This document shows positions 53,334-63,971 of a DNA stretch of 64,000 nucleotides, one piece after another. The notes beneath the pieces are model-generated. The model was not told where the DNA came from and ran no database searches. It was given only the letters and a program-made list of their open reading frames with translations. Both the position numbers and the translations under genes were made by a program. Within the stretch, counting starts at the first letter, position 1, and each line of letters starts with the position of its first letter. The stretch is from Winogradskyella pacifica (GTDB lineage: Bacteria; Bacteroidota; Bacteroidia; Flavobacteriales; Flavobacteriaceae), in contig NZ_JABFDI010000006.1 of assembly GCF_013403915.1 (NCBI RefSeq), forward strand, positions 124,001 to 188,000, given 5' to 3'.

Positions 53334-53810
53334 TTACCGCTCCAAAGCCTCCAATTGCAAATTATAATCATACTGTAAATCTTCATGCAGTACTTTAATT
53401 TTTTTCTTCACAGAAAGTACTTGACGTTCATATAAATTACTCAGCGTAGTATTTTTATGAATTGAAGGTTTTAATTCATTCATCCGTTCACAAAAATAGA
53501 GTAGGAGCTCCACTTCGGTTGTTTTCTTTAACGAATAACGACTGTATACTCTGATTTCTCTGAGAATCTTACGTATCGTTTTCTTCATATAGAAATAGCT
53601 ATCGGTATTAATACCTTCAAACAAATTATCTAAACTCGCTTTTACACTTACGATGTAACCATCTTCATCATGAGATTCAAATAATAGATAGGTGAGTAGT
53701 GCTTTATTTTCTTTTTTGAATTTGCCTAAGCGTAAACACAGCTCTAAAAGCTCCTCTTGAGAAAGGTGTTTGAGTTCTTTTTTAATGGTAACGATGGATT
53801 CAATCTTCAT
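53334..53810 (-). CDS. Conserved helical protein of unknown function
   Basis: 158 aa, all-alpha, highly charged (MKIESIVTIKKELKHLSQEE, ...REIRVYSRYSLKKTTEVELLLYFCERM). Several Lys/Arg-rich helices suggest nucleic-acid or protein binding. I recall similar proteins in Flavobacteriaceae but cannot name the family. Its start faces away from the fused E1 gene stop by 118 bases, with a hairpin between. Confidence 0.65.
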   Translation of the reverse strand: MKIESIVTIKKELKHLSQEELLELCLRLGKFKKENKALLTYLLFESHDEDGYIVSVKASLDNLFEGINTDSYFYMKKTIRKILREIRVYSRYSLKKTTEVELLLYFCERMNELKPSIHKNTTLSNLYERQVLSVKKKIKVLHEDLQYDYNLQLEALER

Positions 53811-53865
53811 GCTATAAATTTAAGACTTTTCGTTGTAGTTGTATATGAAACCCATGTAAAACTAA

Positions 53866-53898
53866 AAGCAGCTAATTATATGTCATAATTAACTGCTT
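53866..53898 (-). terminator. Terminator after fused E1 gene
   Basis: AAGCAGCTAATTAT and ATAATTAACTGCTT form a 14-bp stem with one mismatch; on the minus strand T-rich sequence follows. It lies 29 bases after the stop. Confidence 0.8.
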
Positions 53899-53927
53899 CT
53901 ATATATTTTATAAAATTGTGATTCTTA

Positions 53928-56339
53928 TTATCTTAATTTAGGATAATCAGCAGGACTCAATTCATGCATCACATCATAAATAGCTTCAAAGATATCTTCT
54001 GCAGATGGCTTTGAAAAATAATCTCCATCTGTACCATACGCTGGTCTGTGTGGCTTTGCTGCTAAAGTTTTTGGTGCACTATCTAAATACTGAAAGGCAT
54101 CTTGTGTATTTAAGATTTCATTCAGAATATAAGCCGAAGCTCCTCCTTTTACATCTTCATCAATTACCATAACACGGTTGGTTTTGGCAATACTTTTAAC
54201 GATATCGTGATTCAAATCAAAAGGTAATAATGATTGTACATCAATAATCTCTGCATCAATACCAACCACTTGCAATTCTTTTGCTGCTTTTTCAACTAAA
54301 CGTAATGTTGAGCCATAAGATATAAGGGTAATATCATCACCTTCTCTAATGGTTTCTACAACTCCGATTGGTGTTTTAAATTCCCCGATGTTATTTGGTA
54401 ATTTTTCCTTTAACCTATAACCATTTAAACATTCTACAACCAAAGCAGGTTCGTCACTGTCTAATAAAGTGTTGTAAAAACCAGCGGCTTTAGTCATGTT
54501 TCTTGGTACTAAAACATGAATACCTCTAATTAAATTAAGAACACCACCCATTTGCGAGCCAGAATGCCAAATACCTTCTAATCGATGACCACGAGTTCTT
54601 ACAATTAATGGTGCTTTTTGGCGACCTTTAGTTCTGTATTGAACTGTAGCTAAATCATCACTCATTATTTGAATTGCGTACATAATGTAATCCAAATACT
54701 GAATTTCTGCAATTGGTCTTAAACCACGCATAGCCATTCCTATACCTTGTCCTATAATGGTCGCTTCTCTAATACCAGTATCTGAAACTCTAAGTTCTCC
54801 GTGCTTTTCTTGAAGACCTTCTAAGCCTTGATTAACATCTCCGATATAACCAGCATCTTCTCCAAAAATTAAAGCTTCTGGATAGTTACTAAATATAGCA
54901 TCGAAATTTTCTCGTAAAACCACACGTCCATCAACTTCTTCGGCGTTGGCATCATAAGTTGGAATAACTTCAGATTGGTTAAAAGCACTTTTCTGTGATT
55001 CGCTATGTAAATGCGAACTGTATTTAGGTTGAATGGTATTAATATAATTTGTAATCCAATTTTGAAGGGCTGTTTTTTCTGAAGATGATTCAGAAACCAC
55101 ATAGCGTAACGCCTTTCTAGTTGCCGTAAGTATATTGCGTCGTAAAGGTTCATCAAAACCTTCTAATTCGTTTTTTAGTTTGGTAATAAACACGGCATTT
55201 GGACTAGATGCTGCTAGTTGCTCTAACATACTCAGTGCTTCTTTACGTTCTGCGATTATAGGATTTATACACGCGGCCCAAGCTGCTTTTTTACCTTCTC
55301 TAACTGCTTTCTTAATGGTACGCTCTATAGCTGTTAGTTCTTCGTCTGTAGCAATGTTATTCTCGATAATCCAAAGACGCATTTGTACATTACAATCGTA
55401 CTCTGCTTCCCATGCTAAACGTTCTTTATTCTTATAACGCTCATGAGATCCAGATGTAGAATGGCCTTGAGGTTGTGTTAATTCTTGAACATGTATCATT
55501 ACTGGTACATGTTCGTTTCTCGAAATCTTAGCAGCACGTTGATACGTATCAATTAACTGAGGGTAATTCCAACCATCAACTCTAAAAATCTCGTAACCTT
55601 TTTGGTCTTCTTCACGTTGAAAGCCTTTTAGTATTTCAGAAATATTTTCTTTTGTTGTTTGATGTCTCGCATGTACAGAAATTCCGTAATTATCATCCCA
55701 GATACTAATGACCATAGGTACTTGTAAAACACCTGCAGCATTTATAGTTTCAAAAAACAAGCCTTCACTTGTACTGGCATTACCGATGGTTCCCCAAGCA
55801 ATTTCATTACCTTCCTTAGAAAACATTGCGGTATCAATACCTTTAACTTCTCTATATATTTTAGACGCTTGAGCTAAACCTAAAAGTCTAGGCATTTGTC
55901 CTGCGGTAGGAGAAATATCTGAACTAGAATTTTTTTGTTCTGTTAGGTTTTTCCATTGGCCATTTTCATCTAAACTATGGGTTGCAAAGTGGCCTCCCAT
56001 TTGGCGACCAGCAGACATAGGCTCTTCTTTAATATCTGTGTTTGCATACAGGCCAGCAAAAAACTGCTCTATAGTCAATTCACCGATAGCCATCATAAAG
56101 GTTTGATCTCTATAATAACCAGATCTAAAATCCCCATTTCTAAATGCTTTTGCCCAAGCGATTTGAGGGATTTCTTTTCCGTCACCAAAAATACCAAACT
56201 TGGCTTTCCCAGTTAAAACTTCTCTACGACCAAGCAAACTACATTCTCGGCTGGTTACCGCTAATTTGTAGTCGCTTAAAACTTCGGTTTTAAAATCGTC
56301 AAAAGTAATTTCTGTTTTGGTGTTAGGATCCGTCTTCAT
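53928..56339 (-). CDS. Branched-chain 2-oxoacid dehydrogenase E1, fused alpha-beta
   Basis: 803 aa. The N-terminal half is the alpha subunit (TPP binding around GNASTSEGLFFETINAAGV; WDDNYGISVHARH; HSTSGSHERYKN phosphorylation-loop-like), the C-terminal half the beta subunit (FGEDAGYIGDVNQGLEGL, SDTGIREATIIGQGIGMAM, APLIVRTRGHRLEGIWHSGS, VMVIDEDVKGGASA). The fused form is usual in Bacteroidota. It decarboxylates branched-chain 2-oxo acids for iso-fatty-acid precursors; E2 and E3 are not in the window. Confidence 0.92.
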   Translation of the reverse strand: MKTDPNTKTEITFDDFKTEVLSDYKLAVTSRECSLLGRREVLTGKAKFGIFGDGKEIPQIAWAKAFRNGDFRSGYYRDQTFMMAIGELTIEQFFAGLYANTDIKEEPMSAGRQMGGHFATHSLDENGQWKNLTEQKNSSSDISPTAGQMPRLLGLAQASKIYREVKGIDTAMFSKEGNEIAWGTIGNASTSEGLFFETINAAGVLQVPMVISIWDDNYGISVHARHQTTKENISEILKGFQREEDQKGYEIFRVDGWNYPQLIDTYQRAAKISRNEHVPVMIHVQELTQPQGHSTSGSHERYKNKERLAWEAEYDCNVQMRLWIIENNIATDEELTAIERTIKKAVREGKKAAWAACINPIIAERKEALSMLEQLAASSPNAVFITKLKNELEGFDEPLRRNILTATRKALRYVVSESSSEKTALQNWITNYINTIQPKYSSHLHSESQKSAFNQSEVIPTYDANAEEVDGRVVLRENFDAIFSNYPEALIFGEDAGYIGDVNQGLEGLQEKHGELRVSDTGIREATIIGQGIGMAMRGLRPIAEIQYLDYIMYAIQIMSDDLATVQYRTKGRQKAPLIVRTRGHRLEGIWHSGSQMGGVLNLIRGIHVLVPRNMTKAAGFYNTLLDSDEPALVVECLNGYRLKEKLPNNIGEFKTPIGVVETIREGDDITLISYGSTLRLVEKAAKELQVVGIDAEIIDVQSLLPFDLNHDIVKSIAKTNRVMVIDEDVKGGASAYILNEILNTQDAFQYLDSAPKTLAAKPHRPAYGTDGDYFSKPSAEDIFEAIYDVMHELSPADYPKLR

Positions 56340-56493
56340 ATAGTCACTGTTTAAGTCTTGCGAAAGTACAAAAAATTAAAATTTTATGCAACAGTGAGCA
56401 GCGTTATAATCTTGTGATATTCTCAGTGAAATAGCTTTATCGCTGACAATAGCTTAAATTATTTAATAATTTTAACTTTTCAATAAGAATTCC

Positions 56494-59340
56494 TTAATAC
56501 CATTTTCGTCTAAAAAGCCCTAAAAGAACTTGTGGGTCTACAGTAAACATAATACGAATAGACTGATCGTAATTTGGCTGTCCGATTTCCCAACCGAGAT
56601 TAGAGTAGATAGGGAAGTAGATTTCAAAATAATCCTCAACAAGGTTTAATCGTATGCCAGAATCGTAAACAAATTTAGCATTACTGAATTTGTTTTTTAC
56701 TAAACCTGCATCACCATAAGCTTGAATGTATCTCCAAATAGAGGTGCTAAAATTAGCTGTAGTCATCCATTGGTTAGCAAAAGGTGTTTCTAACTTTGAT
56801 TTAAAGCCTCCTTCTGCAATAATAATTTGTTGACTAAAAAGCCCTGAAGCTTCCGAACGACCAAGATAGTTTAGGTCGAATAAATAATCTGTTGGTCGGT
56901 CTAAGGCGAAACTAAAATAATTAGAACTAAGGTCAGAACGGTTATCTAAGAATGCACCTGCAAAAAATCTAAAGTTAATATTTCGGTTGCTTTGAGTTAG
57001 TTTTCTAAATTCGTAATTAAATGAAATTTTACTGAACTTATTGGCCACTTGGATATCAGTATAAAATTTTGAATAATTAATAACGCCAGGATTGAAATGC
57101 GTATACCTTAAATTAAAAACACCATAATCTGGTTCGTCTTCGTCTAAGGGAACTGTAGCGTCCTCGCCAAGTTCTCTAGATATGCTAACATACCTAGCCA
57201 TAATCTGATCCGTTTGTGGGGATCTAAAATCCGAATCATCTCTAAAACTAAAAGTAACCGAAGGTCTTATTCTGGTAAAAAAGGCATCTGTAGCAAAGGA
57301 TTGGTAACCTGCAGAAAGCCCATAGGTAATATCATATAGATTTTGATCTTCTAAATTGTGTGAATAGAATACAGAAGTAGAGCCTGTTAATGATTTTGAT
57401 TTTGTAGCATATTGTGGCGAGAACCTATAGTTTAATCGCTTTCTTAAAATCGTTTTATTATACACTTTTGTGCCTAATGTTAAACCATCATAGATATTAT
57501 TAAACTCAACCAATGGCATAAAGAATATTTGATTGTAATTAGGGTCTTCAATATCTTTAAATAATCTAAACTGAAGTGGTTTGTTATTTAGAAAAGAGCC
57601 ATTAACAGCTTTATAATTATCACGCTGATTGTATTCTGGTATCACATTATCGTAATCTAAAACAAACTTCTCTGTACTGTCTTTTGGCAGTGTTACAGTT
57701 TTAGTGCCATTTATGTTTTCTACCCATAATTTTCCAATAACGGAATCGTTTTTCAACTTAAAAACTGAAATAGGCATCGCATTATCGCGCTTATTTTTTA
57801 TGGTTAATTCTAAGGAATCTTCTAATGATTTTATCGACGAAATTTTAAAATCTATTTTCTTTCTAGTATTTAGGTAATCGCTAAAGAACCAACGAATATC
57901 TTTAGATGTTTTAGAGCTGATAAAGGTTTCAAAATCGGTAAGAGAAACTGTTTTTAATTGATTTTCTTGTAAGAACTCTGTGATATTATCAGATAAGTTG
58001 ATGTCGTCTGTAAACTGATCTAAGTAATCTAAGCCAACACCTGCTTTATATTTGCCCGCAATATTAGTATTGAATTTAGTTAAGGAATCTTTAGACGTGG
58101 TTAAAGGCTGATCTCTGTTTTTTCTAGCAATCTCCATGGAGTACAAAAAGTACTGAAAATTAAAATTTAAATCGGCAGCATGAAAAGCTCTAATTCCCCA
58201 AACGTCTGCTAAGGTTCCTAAGAGTTTCATGTCGGGATAATTTTCTTCAACATAATTAATTAAATAATATACTTGAAGCCCTTCACTTAACCAATGTTCT
58301 TTTCTAGGGTTTAATAATAGAATATTGTCTATGTACTTTTTTAATGCGGTTTTAAGAAGTTTTAATTCATACTGAAAATCCTCAGGAAAAGGTCTAAAAA
58401 AAGAAGGTAGTTGATTAAGGCCGTACAGTGGATCTTTTTGGTAATCAATAGAGGTTACCAACAGTTGTTCATGCGGGTAGGTTCCAAGATGCTTAGTTAG
58501 ATATCTCGTAACCTTATCTGTTATCAATGCTTTTGCAGGACCAGGTAAGTCCTTTTCTTTTATATCAGAAATTATAATAAAGTCATCAGTCTGTACAAAA
58601 TTATATGACGAGAATTTATAAAGTGATAAATAGGTATCTATTCTATCTTTTCCGCTTAGAATCGTGGTTTGTGTGTTCTGTTCTTCGTTAATTTTTGAGG
58701 TAATAAAATTGAGCTCAGAAGTGGCTTTATAGTTTCTCGGGTGAGTAATGCTAATAGTTACATCTGCTTTAGGAATAAATAAGTCATCTAAATTCTTGTT
58801 GCTATAATAATGCCATTCGCCATCGTATACGGCAGGTGTGATGTACCAATATTTTAAGTCGAAATCTTTAGCTTTAGTTATGCCATAATTCGTAAAAGTA
58901 GCATCAGGAATTAACAGCTGATAATTGAGCTGCAAAGTATAAGATTCGCCAGGTTGCAATGGGTTAGCTAAGTCAACTTTTAAAACATCGGGATGTGCTT
59001 TTAAATGGTCGTAATTTAAAGGAGTTTCAGCGTCGTTTTTTATTGAAGTCACCAACGTAAACCCACGTTGTTCGTTTTTAGCTAAATGGAATTTAGTGCT
59101 AAACTCTTGTTCAAAACGTTCTGCTAATGGTGTGGATTTGGTAGAGTAACTATTATTCCAGTCATTAAGATAAATACTGCTAAGCACGTCCTTAGTTTCA
59201 TTCTTATAAACTATGGTTTGTTCTATAGCGATAGTTTTGGACTCAACATCGACATCTGCATTAATAGCAATTATATTTTGAGCCGCAATAGTGTAGCTAA
59301 AAACAATGAAGAGGGCTGTTATGAATAGGTTTTTATGCAA
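56494..59340 (-). CDS. M1-aminopeptidase-like protein without HExxH, fused to outer-membrane beta-barrel
   Basis: 948 aa. Signal peptide (MHKNLFITALFIVFSYTIAA), then M1-type beta-sandwich and thermolysin-like fold. At the expected zinc site the sequence is FQYELKLLKTALKKYIDN (323-340) instead of HExxH, although the later Glu helix is present (EHWLSEGLQVYYL, E353). From about residue 600 on it is strand-rich with aromatic turns, ending LGLFRRKWY with GMRL/TVDPQ features, a barrel anchor of surface-antigen type. Thus a probable non-catalytic surface protein of peptidase ancestry. Confidence 0.75.
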   Translation of the reverse strand: MHKNLFITALFIVFSYTIAAQNIIAINADVDVESKTIAIEQTIVYKNETKDVLSSIYLNDWNNSYSTKSTPLAERFEQEFSTKFHLAKNEQRGFTLVTSIKNDAETPLNYDHLKAHPDVLKVDLANPLQPGESYTLQLNYQLLIPDATFTNYGITKAKDFDLKYWYITPAVYDGEWHYYSNKNLDDLFIPKADVTISITHPRNYKATSELNFITSKINEEQNTQTTILSGKDRIDTYLSLYKFSSYNFVQTDDFIIISDIKEKDLPGPAKALITDKVTRYLTKHLGTYPHEQLLVTSIDYQKDPLYGLNQLPSFFRPFPEDFQYELKLLKTALKKYIDNILLLNPRKEHWLSEGLQVYYLINYVEENYPDMKLLGTLADVWGIRAFHAADLNFNFQYFLYSMEIARKNRDQPLTTSKDSLTKFNTNIAGKYKAGVGLDYLDQFTDDINLSDNITEFLQENQLKTVSLTDFETFISSKTSKDIRWFFSDYLNTRKKIDFKISSIKSLEDSLELTIKNKRDNAMPISVFKLKNDSVIGKLWVENINGTKTVTLPKDSTEKFVLDYDNVIPEYNQRDNYKAVNGSFLNNKPLQFRLFKDIEDPNYNQIFFMPLVEFNNIYDGLTLGTKVYNKTILRKRLNYRFSPQYATKSKSLTGSTSVFYSHNLEDQNLYDITYGLSAGYQSFATDAFFTRIRPSVTFSFRDDSDFRSPQTDQIMARYVSISRELGEDATVPLDEDEPDYGVFNLRYTHFNPGVINYSKFYTDIQVANKFSKISFNYEFRKLTQSNRNINFRFFAGAFLDNRSDLSSNYFSFALDRPTDYLFDLNYLGRSEASGLFSQQIIIAEGGFKSKLETPFANQWMTTANFSTSIWRYIQAYGDAGLVKNKFSNAKFVYDSGIRLNLVEDYFEIYFPIYSNLGWEIGQPNYDQSIRIMFTVDPQVLLGLFRRKWY

Positions 59341-59412
59341 TTAAGGAATTATAAAGTTTTTGGGATTAGTAACTGCATCTTTTAAAGGGTAATAGCATAA
59401 ATTATAAAACAT

Positions 59413-59449
59413 CACTTTAACGGTTTCTTGATTAAGAATCGTTAAAGTG
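59413..59449 (-). terminator. Terminator after LOG gene
   Basis: CACTTTAACG pairs with CGTTAAAGTG around a 17-base loop; it lies between the LOG stop (59519) and the next minus-strand gene start (59340). Confidence 0.7.
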
Positions 59450-59518
59450 AATATTTTTATTGTAAAATAACTTAAAAATTTTTTTTCAAGGCATTGAATT
59501 GAAAAATAAAGATTTTTT

Positions 59519-60205
59519 TTAGAAATTAGGACTAAGATCGTATTCTTTATAAAAATCGTTAAGTATTTCAATTACTTCATCTCCAGAATCCACAAGGTGA
59601 ATAAGATCTAAATCTTTAGCGCTAATGTTTCCGGCATCTAATAAGGTCGTTTTTACCCACTCCATTAAACCGCCCCAAAAATCTTTTCCAACTAAGATGA
59701 TAGGAAATGATTCTATTTTGTGCGTTTGAATTAATGTTATCGCTTCAAAAAGTTCATCTAAAGTTCCAAAACCTCCAGGCATTACAACAAAACCTTGCGA
59801 GTATTTTACAAACATTACTTTTCTAACAAAGAAATAATCAAAGTCTAAGCTCTTGTCTGAATCTATATAAGGATTGTCGTGCTGCTCAAATGGCAATTCG
59901 ATATTTAGACCTACAGACGTTCCACCTGCGATATGCGCGCCTTTATTTCCCGCTTCCATAATACCTGGTCCACCGCCTGTAATAACGCCATAGCCTTGGT
60001 CTACAATTTTAGCAGCAACTTCTTCTGCTAGTTTATAATATTTATGGTCTGGTTTAGTTCTTGCTGATCCAAAAATAGAAACACAAGGACCTATTTTACT
60101 CAGTTTTTCATATCCGTTGACAAATTCTCCCATGATTTTGAAAATCGCCCATGAGTCATTTGTTTTTATTTCATTCCATCGTTTGCTGTTGCTTTCTGTT
60201 CGCAT
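59519..60205 (-). CDS. LOG family (TIGR00730) nucleotide-processing protein
   Basis: 228 aa Rossmann-like protein. GPCVSIFGSARTKPDH, VITGGGPGIMEAGNKGAH, SVGLNIELPFEQHDNPY and the defining PGGFGTLDELFE motif (PGGxGTxxE) are all visible. LOG proteins are cytokinin riboside 5'-monophosphate phosphoribohydrolases in plants; bacterial members cleave related nucleotides, and older notes call them lysine-decarboxylase-like. Full length; the overlapping ORF 59341-59571 is not real. Confidence 0.9.
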   Translation of the reverse strand: MRTESNSKRWNEIKTNDSWAIFKIMGEFVNGYEKLSKIGPCVSIFGSARTKPDHKYYKLAEEVAAKIVDQGYGVITGGGPGIMEAGNKGAHIAGGTSVGLNIELPFEQHDNPYIDSDKSLDFDYFFVRKVMFVKYSQGFVVMPGGFGTLDELFEAITLIQTHKIESFPIILVGKDFWGGLMEWVKTTLLDAGNISAKDLDLIHLVDSGDEVIEILNDFYKEYDLSPNF

Positions 60206-60325
60206 AATATCAATATAATTTATTATAACAATATAAAAGCCATATATTAATATGGCTTTGTCTAATTTTTAAGACTTTCAAAGTTAAGTTAAATAGATTG
60301 AAATAGATATTTAAACTCAAAAAAA

Positions 60326-60357
60326 ATAAGCGTACCTAAATATTGAGATACGCTTAT
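60326..60357 (-). terminator. Terminator after small membrane protein gene
   Basis: ATAAGCGTA and TACGCTTAT flank a 14-base loop; the minus strand continues with eight T. Confidence 0.88.
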
Positions 60358-60377
60358 GAATTTATTTTATTTAGAAT

Positions 60378-60563
<186 letters not shown>

Positions 60564-60722
60564 TTAGTGAAGTCAAGTTATAAAATATAACAATAGCTTC
60601 ATTATGGTAAAACCGATTGAGTTAACAATAGTTGTAAAAAAGTTCTTTTTAACTTAAATTTTGTCTGTAGTCTTTAAATGTTTAGAAGGAAATCTTACTT
60701 ATAGTAGATTGTTGAGTTGCAC

Positions 60723-63551
60723 TTACTGCATTTCCTTTTTCAAAAACTTAGCAGTATAACTCTTTTTATCTTTTATAATTTCTTCAGGTGTACCTTTAGC
60801 CACCACATTACCACCGCCTTTTCCGCCTTCGTAACCGATATCTATAATGTAGTCTACGGTTTTTATAACATCGAGGTTGTGTTCAATAATTAAAACGGTA
60901 TTACCTTTATCTGCTAATTTGTTAAGCACTTTCATTAGCACTCTGATATCTTCAAAATGTAAACCAGTAGTTGGTTCATCGAGTATGTAAAAGGTATTTC
61001 CAGTATCGCGTTTGCTTAATTCTGTCGCTAATTTTATACGTTGCGCTTCCCCTCCAGAAAGTGTTGTAGATTGTTGGCCTAGCGTAATGTATCCTAACCC
61101 TACATCTTTAATTGTTTTGAGTTTTCTATGGATCTTAGGAATGTTTTCAAAGAAACTAACTGCTTCTTCGATGGTCATATTTAGAACATCACTAATCGAT
61201 TTTCCTTTATAGCGAATCTCTAATGTTTCTCGATTAAAACGTTTGCCTTGGCAGGTTTCACATTCGACATAAACATCTGGTAAGAAATTCATTTCAATAA
61301 CACGCAAGCCACCACCTTGGCACGTTTCGCAACGTCCACCCTTGACATTAAAACTAAAACGTCCTGGTTTGTAACCACGAATCATGGCTTCGGGAATCTT
61401 AGCAAACAAACTTCTAACTTCATCAAAAGTCTTCGTGTAAGTTGCAGGATTACTTCTTGGTGTTCTTCCGATTGGTGATTGGTTAATGTCAATCACTTTG
61501 TCTAAATGCTCTAAACCTTTTATGCTTTTATAGGGCATCGGTTTTTTTACACCATTAAAATAGTAAGCATTAAGAATAGGGTATAAGGTTTCGTTGATTA
61601 ATGTCGATTTCCCACTTCCGGAAACTCCCGTCACACCAATCATTTTTCCTAGTGGTAACTCAATATCAACATTCTTTAAGTTATTACCAGTACAGCCTTT
61701 TAATATCAATTTTTTACCATTGCCTTTTCGTCTGGTTTTTGGGATTTCAATTTCCTTTTCGCCATTGAGGTAAGCTGCGGTTAATGTCTTTTGTTTTAGT
61801 AATTCTTTTGGAGTGCCTTCACTAATAATTTCGCCACCATATTTACCCGCAAAAGGACCGATATCAATAACGTGATCGGCACGTTCTATCATATCTTTAT
61901 CGTGTTCGACCACAATAACGGAGTTTCCAACATCTCTAAGAGAAATTAAAGAATTGATTAGTTTTTCGTTATCGCGTTGGTGTAAACCAATACTTGGTTC
62001 ATCTAAAATATAAAGTACACCAACCAATTGCGAACCAATTTGCGTGGCTAATCTAATACGTTGTGCTTCGCCTCCAGACAAGGATTTTGAACTTCGATTT
62101 AGGCTTAGGTAGGTGAGTCCTACGTCTAATAAAAACTGAACACGACTTCGGATTTCCTTTATGATTTCGGCAGAAATTTGTTGTTGCTTGCTAGATAAAC
62201 GGTCCATTAAACCATCTAGCCAAACGCCTAACTCTACCACATCCATATTCACCAAATCGGCTATACTTTTGCCATCCACTTTAAAATAGAGAGACTCTTT
62301 GCGTAAACGAGAACCTTCGCAAACAGGACATTCTACTTTGTCCATATATTCTTTTGCCCAACGCGTTAACGATGTGGAATCTGAATTGTACTGGCTTTCA
62401 ATAAAATTAGCAACTCCTTCAAAATCAATTTTGTAATCGCGTGTAACACCTAGTAGCTTACTTTCTACTGTAAATTTATCTTTCCCACCATAAAGAATAA
62501 TTTGTTTTGCGTCTTCAGGAATGTCTTTCCAAGCATCGTTTAAAGAAAAATCAAAACGTTGTGCTATGGTTTCAAACTGTTTAAATATCCAGCTTTTCTT
62601 CTGTGGGCCATGGGGTGCTAAAGCTCCATTTTTTATGGATAACGATTCGTCTGGCACCAATTTCTTTGGGTTTACCACATACAATTCGCCAATACCATTA
62701 CAATTAGAGCAAGCTCCTTTTGGTGAGTTAAAAGAAAAATTATTAGGCTCTGGGTTGGGATAAGAAATACCAGAAGAAGGACACATAAGGTTACGACTAA
62801 AAAAGCGTGGTTCGTTAGTGTCTTGGTCAATAACCATCAATACGTCTTCACCATGATACATGGCTGTATTAATGCTTTCCATTAAGCGCTTTTCATCGTT
62901 TTCAGTGCTATCAATCTTTAGTCTATCAATAACAATTTCAATATCGTGGGTTTTGTAACGGTCTAGTTTCATACCTTTTTCGATATCTACAATATCTCCA
63001 TCGGTTCTAACTTTAACAAAACCTTGTTTCGCAATTTGCTCAAATAATTCGCGATAATGACCTTTACGAGAACGCACCACAGGTGATAAGATGTTAATGC
63101 GTTTGCCTTTGTAAGACTCTAAAATAAGGTCTTTAATTTGCTCATCGTTATAGCTTACCATTTGTTCGCCTGTTTCGTAGCTATAAGCATCTGCAGCTCT
63201 GGCGTACAACAAGCGTAAAAAGTCATAGATCTCGGTAATTGTGCCAACCGTAGAGCGCGGTGATTTACTCGTTGTTTTTTGCTCTATAGCAATAACAGGA
63301 GAAAGGCCATCAATTTTATCGACATCAGGACGTTCTAAATTACCTAAAAACTGACGCGCATACGCTGAAAATGTTTCAATATAGCGACGTTGTCCTTCGG
63401 CATAAATAGTATCAAAAGCCAAGGATGATTTTCCGCTTCCTGATAAACCTGTAATTACGACAAGTTTTTCCCGTGGAATGGTAACATCAATGTTTTTAAG
63501 GTTGTGAACACGTGCTCCTTTGACTTCAATATAATCGTTGAATTGGCTCAT
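60723..63551 (-). CDS. uvrA: Excinuclease ABC subunit A
   Basis: 942 aa from ATG at 63551 ([20 protein letters not shown]); an in-frame TTG at 63599 lies upstream of the promoter element and is not used. Two ABC ATPase halves: Walker [15 protein letters not shown] and [14 protein letters not shown]; signature [13 protein letters not shown] and [12 protein letters not shown]; Walker [13 protein letters not shown] and [12 protein letters not shown]. Zinc motifs CPVCEGSR (plus CSNCNGIG) and [16 protein letters not shown] are complete. It recognises bulky DNA lesions with UvrB in nucleotide excision repair. Confidence 0.97.
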   Translation of the reverse strand: MSQFNDYIEVKGARVHNLKNIDVTIPREKLVVITGLSGSGKSSLAFDTIYAEGQRRYIETFSAYARQFLGNLERPDVDKIDGLSPVIAIEQKTTSKSPRSTVGTITEIYDFLRLLYARAADAYSYETGEQMVSYNDEQIKDLILESYKGKRINILSPVVRSRKGHYRELFEQIAKQGFVKVRTDGDIVDIEKGMKLDRYKTHDIEIVIDRLKIDSTENDEKRLMESINTAMYHGEDVLMVIDQDTNEPRFFSRNLMCPSSGISYPNPEPNNFSFNSPKGACSNCNGIGELYVVNPKKLVPDESLSIKNGALAPHGPQKKSWIFKQFETIAQRFDFSLNDAWKDIPEDAKQIILYGGKDKFTVESKLLGVTRDYKIDFEGVANFIESQYNSDSTSLTRWAKEYMDKVECPVCEGSRLRKESLYFKVDGKSIADLVNMDVVELGVWLDGLMDRLSSKQQQISAEIIKEIRSRVQFLLDVGLTYLSLNRSSKSLSGGEAQRIRLATQIGSQLVGVLYILDEPSIGLHQRDNEKLINSLISLRDVGNSVIVVEHDKDMIERADHVIDIGPFAGKYGGEIISEGTPKELLKQKTLTAAYLNGEKEIEIPKTRRKGNGKKLILKGCTGNNLKNVDIELPLGKMIGVTGVSGSGKSTLINETLYPILNAYYFNGVKKPMPYKSIKGLEHLDKVIDINQSPIGRTPRSNPATYTKTFDEVRSLFAKIPEAMIRGYKPGRFSFNVKGGRCETCQGGGLRVIEMNFLPDVYVECETCQGKRFNRETLEIRYKGKSISDVLNMTIEEAVSFFENIPKIHRKLKTIKDVGLGYITLGQQSTTLSGGEAQRIKLATELSKRDTGNTFYILDEPTTGLHFEDIRVLMKVLNKLADKGNTVLIIEHNLDVIKTVDYIIDIGYEGGKGGGNVVAKGTPEEIIKDKKSYTAKFLKKEMQ

Positions 63552-63588
63552 ATTTGGATTTGTCCTCTTATTGTTTTTAGCAAAGCTG

Positions 63589-63596
63589 CAAAGGTA
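63589..63596 (-). promoter_or_regulatory. uvrA -7 element
   Basis: Reverse complement reads TACCTTTG (TAnnTTTG), 37 bases upstream of the ATG. Confidence 0.4.
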
Positions 63597-63736
63597 CAAA
63601 TTATAGTTGTTAAAAATAACCGTAGTAATGTCTGTAATAACAATCTAAAATAATGATATGAGCGTAAATTTATTTAATTACAGCACCATAATTATCTAAA
63701 CGCGACTTAACTTTACGATATATAATATGTAACGCT

Positions 63737-63874
63737 ATGGAAAAATTATTAAGAATTATAGGTGCTGCTTGGGGAGCTAAGAAAATAGGAGGAGGTAAGT
63801 GCGGTTGTATAGGTACTATCGTGGTATTTTTTATACTCTATTGGCTGCTTGGGTATGTATTTGAGGTATTTTAG
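63737..63874 (+). CDS. 45-aa membrane peptide of unknown function
   Basis: MEKLLRIIGAAWGAKKIGGGKCGCIG, then a hydrophobic helix (TIVVFFILYWLLGYVF). The Gly-Gly-Gly-Lys-Cys-Gly-Cys segment is striking. Its reading frame, a putative promoter-like region upstream and a hairpin with T-tail downstream suggest a real gene. No family can be named. Confidence 0.5.
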   Translation: MEKLLRIIGAAWGAKKIGGGKCGCIGTIVVFFILYWLLGYVFEVF

Positions 63875-63898
63875 AAGTTGTATATTTTTTTTATTGAT

Positions 63899-63922
63899 AA
63901 CCTATTTTTTAATAGGTTTTAG
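63899..63922 (+). terminator. Hairpin after 45-aa gene
   Basis: AACCTA-TTTTTTAA-TAGGTT followed by TT; a weak terminator. Confidence 0.5.
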
Positions 63923-63971
63923 AATGGCTTTTTCTATCTTTATTCTTAATTAATTTGAAAGATAAAACCAC

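Noticed and set aside
59341-59571. ORF of 76 codons upstream of the M1-like gene
   Set aside because: It overlaps the LOG gene 3' end and a terminator, begins at a non-typical place and has no protein-like pattern.
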